The notes: generated from the letters alone by a model not told the origin. DNA of 64,000 nucleotides from Arthrobacter sp. FW306-2-2C-D06B (GCF_021789175.1 NZ_CP084560.1:2046001-2110000); one strand, 5' to 3'; shown: positions 41,158-50,667, numbered from the stretch's first letter. Made by a program: numbers and translations.

Positions 41158-42422
41158 TTCGCCCCGTCGAGTTCGCCGCGGCAGAGGCGGGCGACGACTT
41201 CGGTGAGCATGTCCACCCCGGCGCAGGCGTCGTCGTCGTGCGTGAACTCGCGCTCGTTGTGGGAGATGCCGTCCACGCTGGGGACGAAGAGCATCACGGT
41301 GGGGACGATGTCTTTCATGTTGATCGAGTCATGGCCGGCGAGGGTGAAGACGGGTGCGTGGCTGAGCTCGAGTTTGTCGGCGCATTCGCGGGCGAGGTCG
41401 ACGCCGGCGGGCTGGTACGGGTTGAGGCCCCAGGCATGTGATTGTTGGACGTCGATGGTGACGTTGGCGTCGGACTCGATCCGCGTGATGCCCTCGTGGA
41501 GCAGCTTCTGGGCGGCGGCGAGGACTTCCTCGTCGGCGCTGCGCAGGTCCATCACCAGGTCCACCCTGGAGGGAACCACCACGGGTGAGTTGGGGTAGAC
41601 ATCGAGTTGGCCGACGGAGGTGTGCAACACGGCGCCGGGGAAGGCATGGGTGGTTTCCCGCAGCAGCACCACCAGCATCGAAGCGCCGAGCAGGGCGTCC
41701 TTGCGGTCGGCGATGACCGCCGAACCGGTGTGGGCCTGCTCGCCGTGGACGGTGACGCTGTATTTGGCCGCAGCCCAGCAGGAGTGGACCAGGCCGATGG
41801 TGGTTCCGGTGTCTTCCAGGGACCGGCCTTGTTCGATGTGGATCTCGGCGTACGCTGCCGCGGTGGGGCCTGTGCCCGCGCCCAGGTGGCCGATGGCTTC
41901 CAGTGCCTGGGCCACAGTGGTGCCTTGTTTGTCCTGGACGGCGAGGGCCTCCTCGACCGGGAGTTTGCCGGTGTACACGGAGCTGCCCATCATGGACGGG
42001 GCGAAGCGGCAACCTTCCTCGTTGAACCAGTCCACCACCGCCAGATTGTATTTTGGCTCCTCGCCCGGAACGGTGGATTCCGCAAGGCGCCGTCCGGCAT
42101 GCAGAGCGGCCGCGACCCCGTAGGCGCCGTCATACTTGCCGGCGGTCGGCTGGCTGTCCAGGTGGGAACCGACCAGCACAGAGGGCGCACCGGGCGTCCA
42201 CTCGAGGAGGGCGAAGACATTGCCGGTCCGGTCGACTTCGGTCCTGAACCCGTACTGGGCGGCCAGGGAGGTGAACCAGGCTCGGGCCTGCGCGTCGGCC
42301 GCGGTGGCTGCCTGGCGGTCCACGCCGTGCCCGGGGGTTTCTCCGATGACGGACAAGCTCCGGAAATCGCGCAGGAACGCCTGCGCGTCGGCTGTCGTGG
42401 TGGTGCTTTCAACGGTACTCAT
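41154..42422 (-). CDS. M20 family Zn-dependent amidohydrolase (N-carbamoyl-L-amino acid hydrolase / allantoate amidohydrolase type)
   Basis: This 422-residue protein shows the family metal ligands: VGSHLDSQPTAGKYDGAYG (His, Asp), VVDWFNEEGCRFAPSMMG (Glu-Glu), EIHIEQGRSLED (His) and AGHDSINMKDIVPT (His). Known members split N-carbamoyl amino acids, ureidoglycolate/allantoate or beta-ureidopropionate, releasing CO2 and NH3. It lies between the amidase and an amino-acid permease in one operon. A close paralogue is at 55463-56722, so two M20 enzymes with similar active sites serve two neighbouring operons. Confidence 0.87.
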   Translation of the reverse strand: MSTVESTTTTADAQAFLRDFRSLSVIGETPGHGVDRQAATAADAQARAWFTSLAAQYGFRTEVDRTGNVFALLEWTPGAPSVLVGSHLDSQPTAGKYDGAYGVAAALHAGRRLAESTVPGEEPKYNLAVVDWFNEEGCRFAPSMMGSSVYTGKLPVEEALAVQDKQGTTVAQALEAIGHLGAGTGPTAAAYAEIHIEQGRSLEDTGTTIGLVHSCWAAAKYSVTVHGEQAHTGSAVIADRKDALLGASMLVVLLRETTHAFPGAVLHTSVGQLDVYPNSPVVVPSRVDLVMDLRSADEEVLAAAQKLLHEGITRIESDANVTIDVQQSHAWGLNPYQPAGVDLARECADKLELSHAPVFTLAGHDSINMKDIVPTVMLFVPSVDGISHNEREFTHDDDACAGVDMLTEVVARLCRGELDGAK

Positions 42423-42427
42423 GGTGA

Positions 42428-43915
42428 TCAGCTTTCCTTCGGGTCGTTCTTAACAGGACTGGAGAGGAGAGGAAGCACATGGCTTCCCGGGTTGACGAGA
42501 GCAAGTTCGTTGACGCGTTTCCTGACGGCGAACCAGCCGATCACCAGTGCAGGGATGAAGATGACAAGAGCTGCCACCGTGTAGGTGCCCACCGGGAAGT
42601 CGAACAGCATGAGGACCAAGACTCCGCCCAGGAAGGACAGCGTCAAGTAGGACGTCCAAGGAGCACCCAGCATCCGGAACGACGGGCGCTGGATGAGTCC
42701 TTTCTTGGACAGCTTGTAGAGCTTGAGCTGGCAGAGGACGATGGTTCCCCAGGTGCACAGGATGGCAAGGGCCGTTGCATTCAGGGCGATTTCGAAGGCC
42801 ATGGCAGGGACCACTGCGTTCAGTCCGACCCCGAGCAGGGTGATGGCGGCGGTGAAGAGGATTCCGCCGTAGGGGACGCCGCCGCGGCTCATGCGCTCCA
42901 TGAATTTGGGGGCTGCGCCGGTTTGTGCCATCGAGCGGTAGATGCGGCCCGTTGAGTAGAGACCGGCGTTGAGGCTGGAGAGGGCGGCAGTGAGGACCAC
43001 GAAGTTCATCACGTCGCCCGCGCCGGGAACCCCAATGGCCGCAAAGAATGTGACAAACGGTGATTCGCCGGCTTTGTAGGCGCTGAATGGCAGCAGCATC
43101 CCCAGCAGGGCCGAGGATCCTACATAGAAGATGGCGATACGGAAGATGACGGCGTTGACGGCTTTGGGCATGACCTTGTGTGGGTTTTTCGCCTCGCCGG
43201 CGGCGACGCCAATGAGGTCGATACCGGCGTAGGCGAAGACGATGCCCTGGACGATCACGATGGCGGGGAGCAGGCCGTTCGGCAGTAGTCCGCCGTTGTT
43301 TGCGATCAGGGAGAGACCGGGGCTGTGTCCCGCTACCGGGAAGTTCCCGGCGAAGAAGATGCCACCGACGAGGAGGAAGGTGACCAGGGCGCCGACTTTG
43401 ATGACTGAGAACCAGAATTCGAGTTCGCCGAACAGCTTCACTGAGATGAGGTTTACCGCGGTGACGACACCCAATGCGGCCAACGCCAGGACCCACTGGG
43501 GGAAGCTGCTGAATGCGGTCCAATAATGGAAGTACACGGCTATGGCTGTGATGTCCACGATGGCCGTGAGAGCCCAGGAAATGGCGTACACCCAGCCGGA
43601 AACATAGGCAGCCTTCTCCCCGTAAAATTCCCGCGCATAGGAAACGAAAGAACCGGACGAGGGCCGGTGCAGCACCAGCTCGCCAAGAGCCCGCAGGACA
43701 AAGAAAGCGAAGACGCCACAAATGGCGTAGATGATGGGGAGGACCGGGCCCGCGGAAGCCAAGCGGCCGCCGGCACCGAGGAACAAACCTGTTCCGATGG
43801 CACCGCCGATGCCTATCATCTGGATCTGCCTGTTGGAAAGGCCCTTCTTATAGCCTGCTTGTTCGTCCACGCGGACCGCCGTTGGCCGCTCCTGGACTGG
43901 ATCTGCTGTGCTCAT
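42428..43915 (-). CDS. Amino acid permease (AAT/APC family)
   Basis: This 495-residue, 12-TM protein has the APC N-terminal signature [20 protein letters not shown] followed by [13 protein letters not shown], and [19 protein letters not shown] in TM6-7. This is typical of the AAT subfamily (asparagine, GABA, lysine or proline permeases). It is the first gene of the minus-strand operon that continues with the M20 hydrolase, amidase and monooxygenase, so it likely imports the amino acid those enzymes degrade. A PucR-type regulator is divergent 178 bp away. Confidence 0.88.
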   Translation of the reverse strand: MSTADPVQERPTAVRVDEQAGYKKGLSNRQIQMIGIGGAIGTGLFLGAGGRLASAGPVLPIIYAICGVFAFFVLRALGELVLHRPSSGSFVSYAREFYGEKAAYVSGWVYAISWALTAIVDITAIAVYFHYWTAFSSFPQWVLALAALGVVTAVNLISVKLFGELEFWFSVIKVGALVTFLLVGGIFFAGNFPVAGHSPGLSLIANNGGLLPNGLLPAIVIVQGIVFAYAGIDLIGVAAGEAKNPHKVMPKAVNAVIFRIAIFYVGSSALLGMLLPFSAYKAGESPFVTFFAAIGVPGAGDVMNFVVLTAALSSLNAGLYSTGRIYRSMAQTGAAPKFMERMSRGGVPYGGILFTAAITLLGVGLNAVVPAMAFEIALNATALAILCTWGTIVLCQLKLYKLSKKGLIQRPSFRMLGAPWTSYLTLSFLGGVLVLMLFDFPVGTYTVAALVIFIPALVIGWFAVRKRVNELALVNPGSHVLPLLSSPVKNDPKES

Positions 43916-44093
43916 GGAAACTCCTGGATGTGATTGCCGCCACTGGGCGACAGGAATCGATCATTCCAGCGGATTCGACTCCCGCCAATGACAGGGAGCA
44001 GGAGAATGGGGAGCAAAAATTGGATGAAAGTACAGTGCTTTTTGCGCGAGCCAGAGCCATGCTATTTGTACGTCACACGTGGAGGGGAAGAAC

Positions 44094-45272
44094 TTGATCG
44101 AAGACGCACAGTGGCAGCAGATCATCGAACGTTTGGCCGGTCAGGTGCCTGAACTTGCGGAGAATTTCCTGGGCCGGATTCTCCTGGATCCGGCCTACTC
44201 GGAATCCGGGCTCACTTTGGAAGACTTGAGGAGCAGCAGCGAAAAGTGCTTCAACGCAATGCTTGAGTCCTTGGCCAAGGGCGGCACGGACATGACTTCA
44301 TTGGAGTCGCTGGCTGCTGAGCTGGGCGCCAAGCGCGCACAGCAGGGGATCCCCTTGGAGAGTCTGGTGCGGGCTATCCGGACTGACTTCTCGGTGCTCT
44401 GGGAGGCGCTCTCGGCACCGTCCCTTGGCGTCAATCCGGGGCTGCTGGTCCGCAAGACAGAACTGGTCTGGCAAGTAGTGGACACCTTTGCGGTCCGCGT
44501 CAAGGAAAGCTATGTCGCAGAGACGGAGGATCTTGAGACAGCGACCGCGGATTTGCAGCATCAGTACCTTACGAAGCTCCTGGCAGCTGCCGAACCGTCG
44601 CCGTCGGACATGCTGCGCATAGCGGGTGCCCTCAAGATAGACCCTGGCGCCGAATTCCTGGTGGCCGCCATCAGCAGGGACGACAGCCTCATGTTACGCC
44701 GGCGGCTGGGCAGTTTGTCTGCACCGCGGGCCGCCGCGAGGTTCGCCTTCGACCAAGGGCACCACACGATCGTGATTCTGCAGCGAAAGCAAGGCCTGCG
44801 TCTCGACCTGGCGTTTGACGAGCGCGCTCTCTTCGAAGGACTCGCCGCCGGCGTCGCCCCCATTGCCCAGGGCATCGCTGGCGTCCGCATGGCGGTCCTT
44901 GCCGCACGGGAAATCATGGCCGACCTTGCCGTGGGTGAAACCGGTGTTTTTCGGCTCGAGGATCGTTGGGAGTCGGTGACGCGTTATCGTCTGGCGCAAG
45001 TAGGGTGTGATCCGGCCTTTCTTGTGGACCCGTATCTTCGCCGCTGCTCACCGGGGGAGCGGGGTCGATTGTTGGAAACGGTCACGGTCTTCCTGGACTC
45101 CGGTAGCCTCTTGGAGACATCCGCGATCCTCGGATGTCATCGGAATACGATCGTGAATCGCTTGGCGTCCTTCGAAAAGTACACCGGGCTTGACCTTCAG
45201 AAGCCCCGCGGGGCGGCTACTGCGTTTCTGGCGCTGTCCAAGCTGCGGAGTCCTGATTCAGGCCGGCAATGA
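44094..45272 (+). CDS. PucR/CdaR-type transcriptional regulator
   Basis: I chose TTG 44094, which has GGAGGGG 6 bases upstream (392 residues). A GTG at 44079 would overlap that site. The C-terminus has the HTH_30 helix pair: LDSGSLLETSAILGCHRNTI and VNRLASFEKYTGLDL. The N-terminal part is helical with LGAKRAQQGIPLESLVRAIR, and a GGDEF-like middle is absent. PucR proteins respond to purine-derived or other nitrogen compounds. It is divergent from the permease-M20-amidase-monooxygenase operon and convergent (15 bp) with the RraA gene. It is a paralogue of the regulator at 47975-49177. Confidence 0.85.
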   Translation: MIEDAQWQQIIERLAGQVPELAENFLGRILLDPAYSESGLTLEDLRSSSEKCFNAMLESLAKGGTDMTSLESLAAELGAKRAQQGIPLESLVRAIRTDFSVLWEALSAPSLGVNPGLLVRKTELVWQVVDTFAVRVKESYVAETEDLETATADLQHQYLTKLLAAAEPSPSDMLRIAGALKIDPGAEFLVAAISRDDSLMLRRRLGSLSAPRAAARFAFDQGHHTIVILQRKQGLRLDLAFDERALFEGLAAGVAPIAQGIAGVRMAVLAAREIMADLAVGETGVFRLEDRWESVTRYRLAQVGCDPAFLVDPYLRRCSPGERGRLLETVTVFLDSGSLLETSAILGCHRNTIVNRLASFEKYTGLDLQKPRGAATAFLALSKLRSPDSGRQ

Positions 45273-45287
45273 GATGGCGCCATCACG

Positions 45288-46022
45288 TCACAAAGGGCCG
45301 GGTAGGGCCAACGGCTCAGGAGCAGGACCGGGTTTAGGGCCTTCCGGGACCGTATCCTCCAGGGCGAGGATCGTATCGAGTAACTCGCCGGCGGAGATGC
45401 GCGCCAGGATTGCCGGTTCGGCCGCATCCGAGGCTGCGGCCAGGTCCACGACGGCGCTGGCGGCTTCCCCGCTCAGCACCAGAACGCCGTTGCTGTCCGC
45501 GAGCACGAAGTCACCGGGATTGACTGTGACGCCGCCGCACTGGACCGGTACGTTCACGGCCGAACCAGTGCCGTAGACACGCTTCGTGGTAAGGGACGAG
45601 GTACCGCGGGCAAAGACGGGGAGCGCCGTCTGCCGCAGTTCCAGCAGATCGGTCGCCACACCATCCACGACGACGCCGGCGGCGCCTTGCGCTTTCGCCG
45701 CGGCGGCCGTGACGGCCCCCACCGGTGCATGGCGGTGGTCGCCGGACATGTCCACCACCAGCACGCTGCCCGGAGTCAGGGCGAGCAGCGCGCGGTTCAT
45801 GGCGATGGCGTCGTTGTCGACGATCCGGACGGTGACGGCGGTGCCGGCGATCTTGACGGCGTCAAACCCGTCCTCCGTCAGCGACGAGTCCAGTAGCGAT
45901 TGGATGGCTGGATCGACAAATCCGTCCTCCAGGAAGTGACCGATCGTGGGGTAGCTGACCTCGGCAAGCCGGGCCAACAGGCCTGCCGAGGACAGAAGCT
46001 CCGCCGTGGAAGCCTGGCTCAT
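45288..46022 (-). CDS. RraA family protein (HMG/CHA aldolase-like)
   Basis: The ATG at 46022 overlaps the RidA stop (ATGA) and gives 244 residues. Family motifs are SSAGLLARLAEVSYPTIGHF at the N-terminus, then AGTAVTVRIVDNDA, GSVLVVDMSGDHRHAPVGAV and GAAGVVVDGVATDLLELR. The last contains the G-x-x-DGxxRD/x-like metal site, with TD in place of RD. Members cleave 4-hydroxy-4-methyl-2-oxoglutarate/4-carboxy-4-hydroxy-2-oxoadipate or decarboxylate oxaloacetate. The loss of the usual Arg (GxxRD) may mean another reaction. It ends the MHS-RidA-RraA operon. Confidence 0.78.
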   Translation of the reverse strand: MSQASTAELLSSAGLLARLAEVSYPTIGHFLEDGFVDPAIQSLLDSSLTEDGFDAVKIAGTAVTVRIVDNDAIAMNRALLALTPGSVLVVDMSGDHRHAPVGAVTAAAAKAQGAAGVVVDGVATDLLELRQTALPVFARGTSSLTTKRVYGTGSAVNVPVQCGGVTVNPGDFVLADSNGVLVLSGEAASAVVDLAAASDAAEPAILARISAGELLDTILALEDTVPEGPKPGPAPEPLALPGPL

Positions 46023-46444
46023 GCGAGCACCGCCACGCATTCAATCTCAAGGGAGACTCCCCAGAGGCTCACGCACACCGAAGTGCGCGCGGGCTTCGCC
46101 GGGCCGAAGTACTCCGTGTAGACGCGGTTGTACTCCTCGAGTTGGTCCTGGCTGGTCAAGTAGGTGTTGACCTTGACCACGTGCGCCAGGCTGGAACCGG
46201 CTGCTTCAAGGACCGCACGCAGGTTTTCGATGGTCTGCCGGACTTGCCCTTCGAAGGTCTTCGGTTGATCGTCCAGGCCCGTGATGGCCGGGATTTGTCC
46301 GGAGGTGAACACGAAACCGTTGGCGATCACCACGGGGGAGAACGGTCCGACGGCGGCCGCCTGGCCGGGGATCTCGGCGAGCCGCGTGATGGTGGCCGGG
46401 TTGGTGGTGATCCCGGCCGCGTTAGTCGCCAGGGAATCGCTCAT
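46019..46444 (-). CDS. ridA: RidA family protein (enamine/imine deaminase)
   Basis: The ATG at 46444 overlaps the MHS transporter stop (46441) and the stop overlaps RraA. The 141 residues carry VIANGFVFTSGQIPAI near residue 40, QTIENLRAVLEAAGSSLAHVVK and RTSVCVSLWGVSLEIECVAV. RidA enzymes hydrolyse reactive 2-aminoacrylate-like imines from PLP or flavin enzymes. The Arg before TSV and the Glu near the C-terminus match the family. Sitting between an importer and RraA, it probably clears an imine made in this catabolic route. Confidence 0.88.
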   Translation of the reverse strand: MSDSLATNAAGITTNPATITRLAEIPGQAAAVGPFSPVVIANGFVFTSGQIPAITGLDDQPKTFEGQVRQTIENLRAVLEAAGSSLAHVVKVNTYLTSQDQLEEYNRVYTEYFGPAKPARTSVCVSLWGVSLEIECVAVLA

Positions 46445-47799
46445 TTGGCGGCCGCTTCCACGGCATCCACGGGGGCCTCGTCGACGGCGTCGATGTTGCC
46501 GTGACGGGTTTCCGTCAGGACCAACAGCGCCGCCAGGGAGATCAGGGCAGCGGCCGTGATGTACCAGGCAATGGAGGAGCTCTGGTGCGTCAGGCCCAGG
46601 AGCCAGGTGGTGATGAACGGGGTGGCGGCGCTGCCGAGGAGACCGGAGAGCATGTAGGCCACTGACAGTCCCGAGTAGCGGACCTTGGAACCGAAGAGTT
46701 CGGCCAGGAACGTGGCGATGGGACCGTAGTTGGCTGCGAAGGCCGTCATCATTCCGAGGTAGGCGACGAACAGCAGGGGTACGGACTTGGTGTCCATGAG
46801 CCAGAACATCGGGAAGGCGAAGAGAGCCTCCGCCGCGACGCCGGCGTAGATGATCGGCTTGCGGCCGTACTTGTCCGAGAGCTTGCCGAAGAAGGGGATG
46901 AGCACAAAGCACAGTGCGCAGGAAGCCAGGACAACCCAGAGCATGAGGCTCTCCGAGTGGCCGAGGTCCTTCTTGCCGTAGGAAACACCGGAAGCAACCA
47001 ACAGGGTAAAGGTGCTGCCGGTAGACAGGGTGGCGATGCCGCCGAGGACAACTTGCTTCCAGTACTTGGCCATAAGGGCGGCAAAGGGCATTTTCGCCTT
47101 GGCGCCGGCGGTCTTGACGGCCTGGAACGACGGGGTTTCCTCGATGTGGAGACGGATGTAGATGCCGACAGCCACCAGCAGGCAGGAGGCCAGGAACGGG
47201 ATGCGCCAACCCCAGCTGAGCAGCGCGTCCGAGCTGACGGTGGAAGCGACGATCAGGAACGCGACGTTGGCGATCAAGGTGCCGGCAGGAACGCCTACCT
47301 GGACCAGGGAGCCGTAGAAGCCACGGCGGGCGGAGGGAGCATGCTCAACGGTCATGAGTACCGCGCCGCCCCATTCGCCGCCCAAAGCCAGGCCTTGGAT
47401 GACGCGTAGCAAGAGCAGCAACAGTGGCGCCATGATGCCGATGCTGTTGTAGTCAGGCAGCAAGCCGATGGCGAAGGTTGCCGCTCCCATGGTGAGCAGG
47501 GAGATCAGGAGCATGGACTTGCGGCCGAGCCGGTCACCGAAGTGGCCGAAGATGATGGCGCCCACCATGCGCGCAATGTAGGCGGAGGCGAAGGTGCCGA
47601 AGGCCAGCATGGTGCCGACGATCGGGTCGAAGCTGGGGAAGAAGATCTTGTTGAAGACCAAGGCGGACGCTGTTCCGAACACGAACAGGTCGTACCACTC
47701 GACAGTGGTGCCGATGACGCTGGCGAGGGCAATTTTGCGCATCTTGGCCAGGTCAAGCCTGGCTGCGGACGCGGAGGCGGCATTTACCGTTTGGGCCAT
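46441..47799 (-). CDS. MFS transporter, metabolite:H+ symporter (MHS) family
   Basis: The ATG at 47799 has GGAG 8 bases upstream and gives 452 residues. MHS marks are SVIGTTVEWYDLFVFGTASA in TM1, IIFGHFGDRLGRKSML and RVIQGLALGGEWGGAVLMTV before TM5. It likely imports a carboxylate-type substrate with protons. It heads a three-gene operon with RidA and RraA. TGTG-N4-CACA palindromes in its leader (47858-47873 and 47914-47925) suggest control by the PucR-type regulator encoded upstream. Confidence 0.88.
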   Translation of the reverse strand: MAQTVNAASASAARLDLAKMRKIALASVIGTTVEWYDLFVFGTASALVFNKIFFPSFDPIVGTMLAFGTFASAYIARMVGAIIFGHFGDRLGRKSMLLISLLTMGAATFAIGLLPDYNSIGIMAPLLLLLLRVIQGLALGGEWGGAVLMTVEHAPSARRGFYGSLVQVGVPAGTLIANVAFLIVASTVSSDALLSWGWRIPFLASCLLVAVGIYIRLHIEETPSFQAVKTAGAKAKMPFAALMAKYWKQVVLGGIATLSTGSTFTLLVASGVSYGKKDLGHSESLMLWVVLASCALCFVLIPFFGKLSDKYGRKPIIYAGVAAEALFAFPMFWLMDTKSVPLLFVAYLGMMTAFAANYGPIATFLAELFGSKVRYSGLSVAYMLSGLLGSAATPFITTWLLGLTHQSSSIAWYITAAALISLAALLVLTETRHGNIDAVDEAPVDAVEAAAK

Positions 47800-47857
47800 G
47801 AGAAGCTCCAGATGAGTGTGGGGGCGAGTGCCCGGGTGAGGATGCAGATAACTATCC

Positions 47858-47925
47858 TGTGTTGCGTAACACACTTCAATGGCTGAATTTCCAGCAAAAA
47901 AAGGCAGAAAATGTGTGTTCACACA
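47858..47925. promoter_or_regulatory. Palindromic operator candidates for the PucR-type regulator
   Basis: TGTGTTGCGTAACACA (47858-47873) has TGTGTT/AACACA arms, and TGTGTTCACACA (47914-47925) has the TGTG-N4-CACA form. Both lie between the MHS transporter start and the end of the PucR gene. A third related site, TGTGCATTCACA, covers the PucR start codon at 49171-49182. Confidence 0.6.
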
Positions 47926-47974
47926 ATGGCTGCTTTCCTGTGTTGCAGTCCTCAGCCTGAAGCCCGGCCCAGCA

Positions 47975-49177
47975 TCAGGCCCAGGCCACCACCAGCCGGG
48001 CCGCTTGCGCCGGCACGGCCAGATCGATGCCCGTGAGCTCCTGGAAACGGTTCAGCCGGTTGAGGATGGTGTTCCGGTGGCAAAACAATTCCTGCGCCGT
48101 GGTGGTGATGTTGCCCGTGTGGAGGAAATTGCGCACCGTCTCGGTCAGCCGCTCGCGCTCGCCGTCGCGGCACTCCGAGAGGGCGGACTCAAGATCGGCC
48201 CAAAGATCCAGGCCCGCGTCCTGGAGTTGCTGCTTGGCGAGCCGGGCCCACGCTGCTGCGGCGGTCAACGGACCTCGGTCCGCCGGGTGGAGCAGCAAAG
48301 CGAGGCGCTCTGCCGTCCGGGCTGCGGACGGGAGGGAGCGCAGGCCCGAAAATCCTTCGACATAACCGCAAGGTATTCCGGTGATGGCAGCTGGAATGTA
48401 GGCAGGTCCTGCCCCGCCAGAACCTGCGCCTTGGGCCCGGGGCAATGCCCAGAACACGTAGGTGCTGCCGCCGAATTCGTGGACGTAGAGCCGTTGGGAC
48501 GGTTGGAGCCAGCCCCCTTGGGTGGCGATCGTCCGCAGTTTCGAAGCTGCGTCCCCACTCGCTGCCACGATGGAGAACCTTGCTTCCGGGTCCGTGACGA
48601 GGGCCGCCGCGGCCTGGCTGATGGTGTCTGCCGATAGCTCGGACTTGCTGAACAGCCGGGCGATGAACTCCCGGCGGATGTTTGATTCCTCCTGGGCCAT
48701 GCGGACCCGCTCGCTCGAATAGCTGGAATGGGTTTGGGTGGCAAACTCATCCACCACGCGCCACACCTGGTCCACATGGGACGTCAGGAGCACTGCGTCC
48801 TCCGCATCGGCGATTTGCAGGAGATCTGCCCAGAGAATGCTGAAATCCAGGCGTACAGCTGAAATCAGGGCCTCTGGCGAAATGCCGGCACGCGCCCGTT
48901 TGGCACCCAGTTCCGAGGCGAAGCGCGCCAGCGAATCCTGGCTGCCGTGGGAGTTCGAATGGCGGAACTTCTCGTCCCGCAGTCCGTCGATGAGGCGCCG
49001 GAAAGTTTCACGTGCCGTGTTCCGCAACTCCGGCAAGCTCACCCTGTTGTCGGCATATTCGGGGATCTCCTGGACGCGCGTCACGAAGAGCTCGACAAGT
49101 TCCTCCAGCCGCCCGTGCAGCCCTTCCACGAGCTCTCCCCAGCGTGAGGCGTCACCAGCCCTCTCTGTATTGTGCAT
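47975..49177 (-). CDS. PucR/CdaR-type transcriptional regulator
   Basis: The 400-residue protein shares layout with the regulator at 44094: a helical N-terminal part (ASELGAKRARAGISPEALIS) and a C-terminal HTH_30 motif, FLHTGNITTTAQELFCHRNT and ILNRLNRFQELTGIDL. The start codon lies inside the TGTG-N4-CACA palindrome at 49171-49182, so autorepression is likely. It is divergent from the transporter-decarboxylase-dehydrogenase operon (49330-56722) and upstream of the MHS-RidA-RraA operon. I infer that it governs both. Confidence 0.87.
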   Translation of the reverse strand: MHNTERAGDASRWGELVEGLHGRLEELVELFVTRVQEIPEYADNRVSLPELRNTARETFRRLIDGLRDEKFRHSNSHGSQDSLARFASELGAKRARAGISPEALISAVRLDFSILWADLLQIADAEDAVLLTSHVDQVWRVVDEFATQTHSSYSSERVRMAQEESNIRREFIARLFSKSELSADTISQAAAALVTDPEARFSIVAASGDAASKLRTIATQGGWLQPSQRLYVHEFGGSTYVFWALPRAQGAGSGGAGPAYIPAAITGIPCGYVEGFSGLRSLPSAARTAERLALLLHPADRGPLTAAAAWARLAKQQLQDAGLDLWADLESALSECRDGERERLTETVRNFLHTGNITTTAQELFCHRNTILNRLNRFQELTGIDLAVPAQAARLVVAWA

Positions 49178-49182
49178 TCACA
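49171..49182. promoter_or_regulatory. TGTG-N4-CACA operator over the PucR start codon
   Basis: TGTGCATTCACA overlaps the ATG of the minus-strand PucR gene and faces the divergent operon starting at 49330. It matches the spaced TGTG/CACA arms seen at 47914-47925. The position suits autorepression or shared control. Confidence 0.55.
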
Positions 49183-49329
49183 CATTCTAAGGGCAATATT
49201 CCGTGGCGCGGAGCTAGTTTTTTTGGGCGGATCTACTGGCACTATGGGAGTAGTCACTGCCGAGTGAGGCCAATCACAACCGGCGGTTCCCCAGTTTTCA
49301 CGGTATCGTTCGAATCTTTTGGAGTAATC

Positions 49330-50667
49330 ATGGCCAGCAGAGCAGGCAGCGCCCCCACGCATCTGACTCCCGGGACGCCCCGCACAGTCGACGAGAGGGT
49401 CACCAGGAAGGTCGCCCTCGCCGCCCTCGTAGGCACAGCGCTGGAGTGGTACGACTTCTTCCTCTTCACCACCGCAGCGGCCTTGGTGTTCAACGCCCAA
49501 TTCTTTGTCTCGCAGGATCCATTCGTGGCGGCGATGGGCTCTTTCGCCACCCTCGCCGTCGGGTTCGTCGCCCGTCCCATCGGTGGATTCATCTTCGGCG
49601 CCCTCGGCGACAAAGTAGGCCGGAAGAAGATCCTGATGGTCACCATCGTCGGAATCGGCGTCGTCACCGGCCTGATCGGCTTGCTGCCGAACTACATGAC
49701 GATTGGCCTGGCCGCCCCCATCCTCCTGGTGGCCCTGCGGATCGTCCAAGGGCTCGCCGTCGGTGGCGAATGGAGTGGCGCGGTGATCATCGCCGTCGAA
49801 AACGCGCCAGTTGCCAAGCGGGCCCGTTACGCGGCGCTGCCGCAGATCGGCTCTCCGATCGGGACCATCCTGTCCTCGGGAGGCTTCTTCGGCATGCTCT
49901 TCCTGGTGGGCCAGAATAGCTTCGATGCGTGGGGCTGGCGCATCCCGTTCATTGCAGCCATCCCGCTCCTGGCCATCTCCATGTGGATCCGCAGCAGGCT
50001 CAGCGAGTCGCCCGAATTCGAAGCACTCATGGAATCCGGCGAGACCGAGCATGCCCCTATTCGCGGCGTGCTGAGGAACAGCTGGCGCCAAATCCTGGTG
50101 GGCATGTGTTCGGCACTGCTCGGCATCGGCGGCTTTTACCTCATCACCAGCTTCGTGGTCTTCTACGGCACCAAGGTCCTGAAACTCCCGTCCGAGCTGC
50201 TTCTCCTGGGCACCCTCCTCGCGGCCGCGCTCGAAATCGGGGCCCTGGTCTGGGCCGGCAGAATGGGCGAAAAGTTCGGTGCCAGCAAAGTCATCTTGTG
50301 GGGTGGCGTGGCCTCGGCCATCATTGCGGTCCCTGTCTTCCTTGCCATTGACAGCCGCAACCCCGTCCTGGTGGTCGTCGGCATGATGATCGGCGTCGCC
50401 GTCCTCTCCATCCCGTATGCCGTCTCGGGCACGGCGTTGACGGCACTGTTCGCCACCAGGGTCCGCTACACCGGCGTCGCCATCACTTCCAATACCGCAG
50501 GCGTCATCTCCGGTTTTGTGCCGCTGATCGCCACGGCGCTGGTGGCCGCCAATGGCAACTCGTATTGGCCGGGCGCCATCATTCTCCTGGTTGTTTCCGT
50601 ACTGACCGCACTGTCCGGCATCTTCCTGCCCGGACTGAGCATCAAAGAAGAAGGAATGAAGCATTGA
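49330..50667 (+). CDS. MFS transporter, metabolite:H+ symporter (MHS) family
   Basis: The ATG at 49330 follows TTTTGGAGTAATC and gives 445 residues. The frame extends upstream to 49012 without transporter features. Motifs are ALVGTALEWYDFFLFTTAAA in TM1, FIFGALGDKVGRKKI and RIVQGLAVGGEWSGAVIIAV before TM5. It is paralogous to the transporter at 46441-47799 and heads the operon whose next gene starts inside its stop. It likely imports the substrate for the decarboxylase pathway. Confidence 0.88.
   Translation: MASRAGSAPTHLTPGTPRTVDERVTRKVALAALVGTALEWYDFFLFTTAAALVFNAQFFVSQDPFVAAMGSFATLAVGFVARPIGGFIFGALGDKVGRKKILMVTIVGIGVVTGLIGLLPNYMTIGLAAPILLVALRIVQGLAVGGEWSGAVIIAVENAPVAKRARYAALPQIGSPIGTILSSGGFFGMLFLVGQNSFDAWGWRIPFIAAIPLLAISMWIRSRLSESPEFEALMESGETEHAPIRGVLRNSWRQILVGMCSALLGIGGFYLITSFVVFYGTKVLKLPSELLLLGTLLAAALEIGALVWAGRMGEKFGASKVILWGGVASAIIAVPVFLAIDSRNPVLVVVGMMIGVAVLSIPYAVSGTALTALFATRVRYTGVAITSNTAGVISGFVPLIATALVAANGNSYWPGAIILLVVSVLTALSGIFLPGLSIKEEGMKH

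Noticed and set aside
49081..50664. Minus-strand open frame of 527 codons
   Set aside because: It is antisense to the MHS transporter gene. Its sequence is Asp/Gly/Gln/His-rich with no family resemblance, a typical high-GC shadow.
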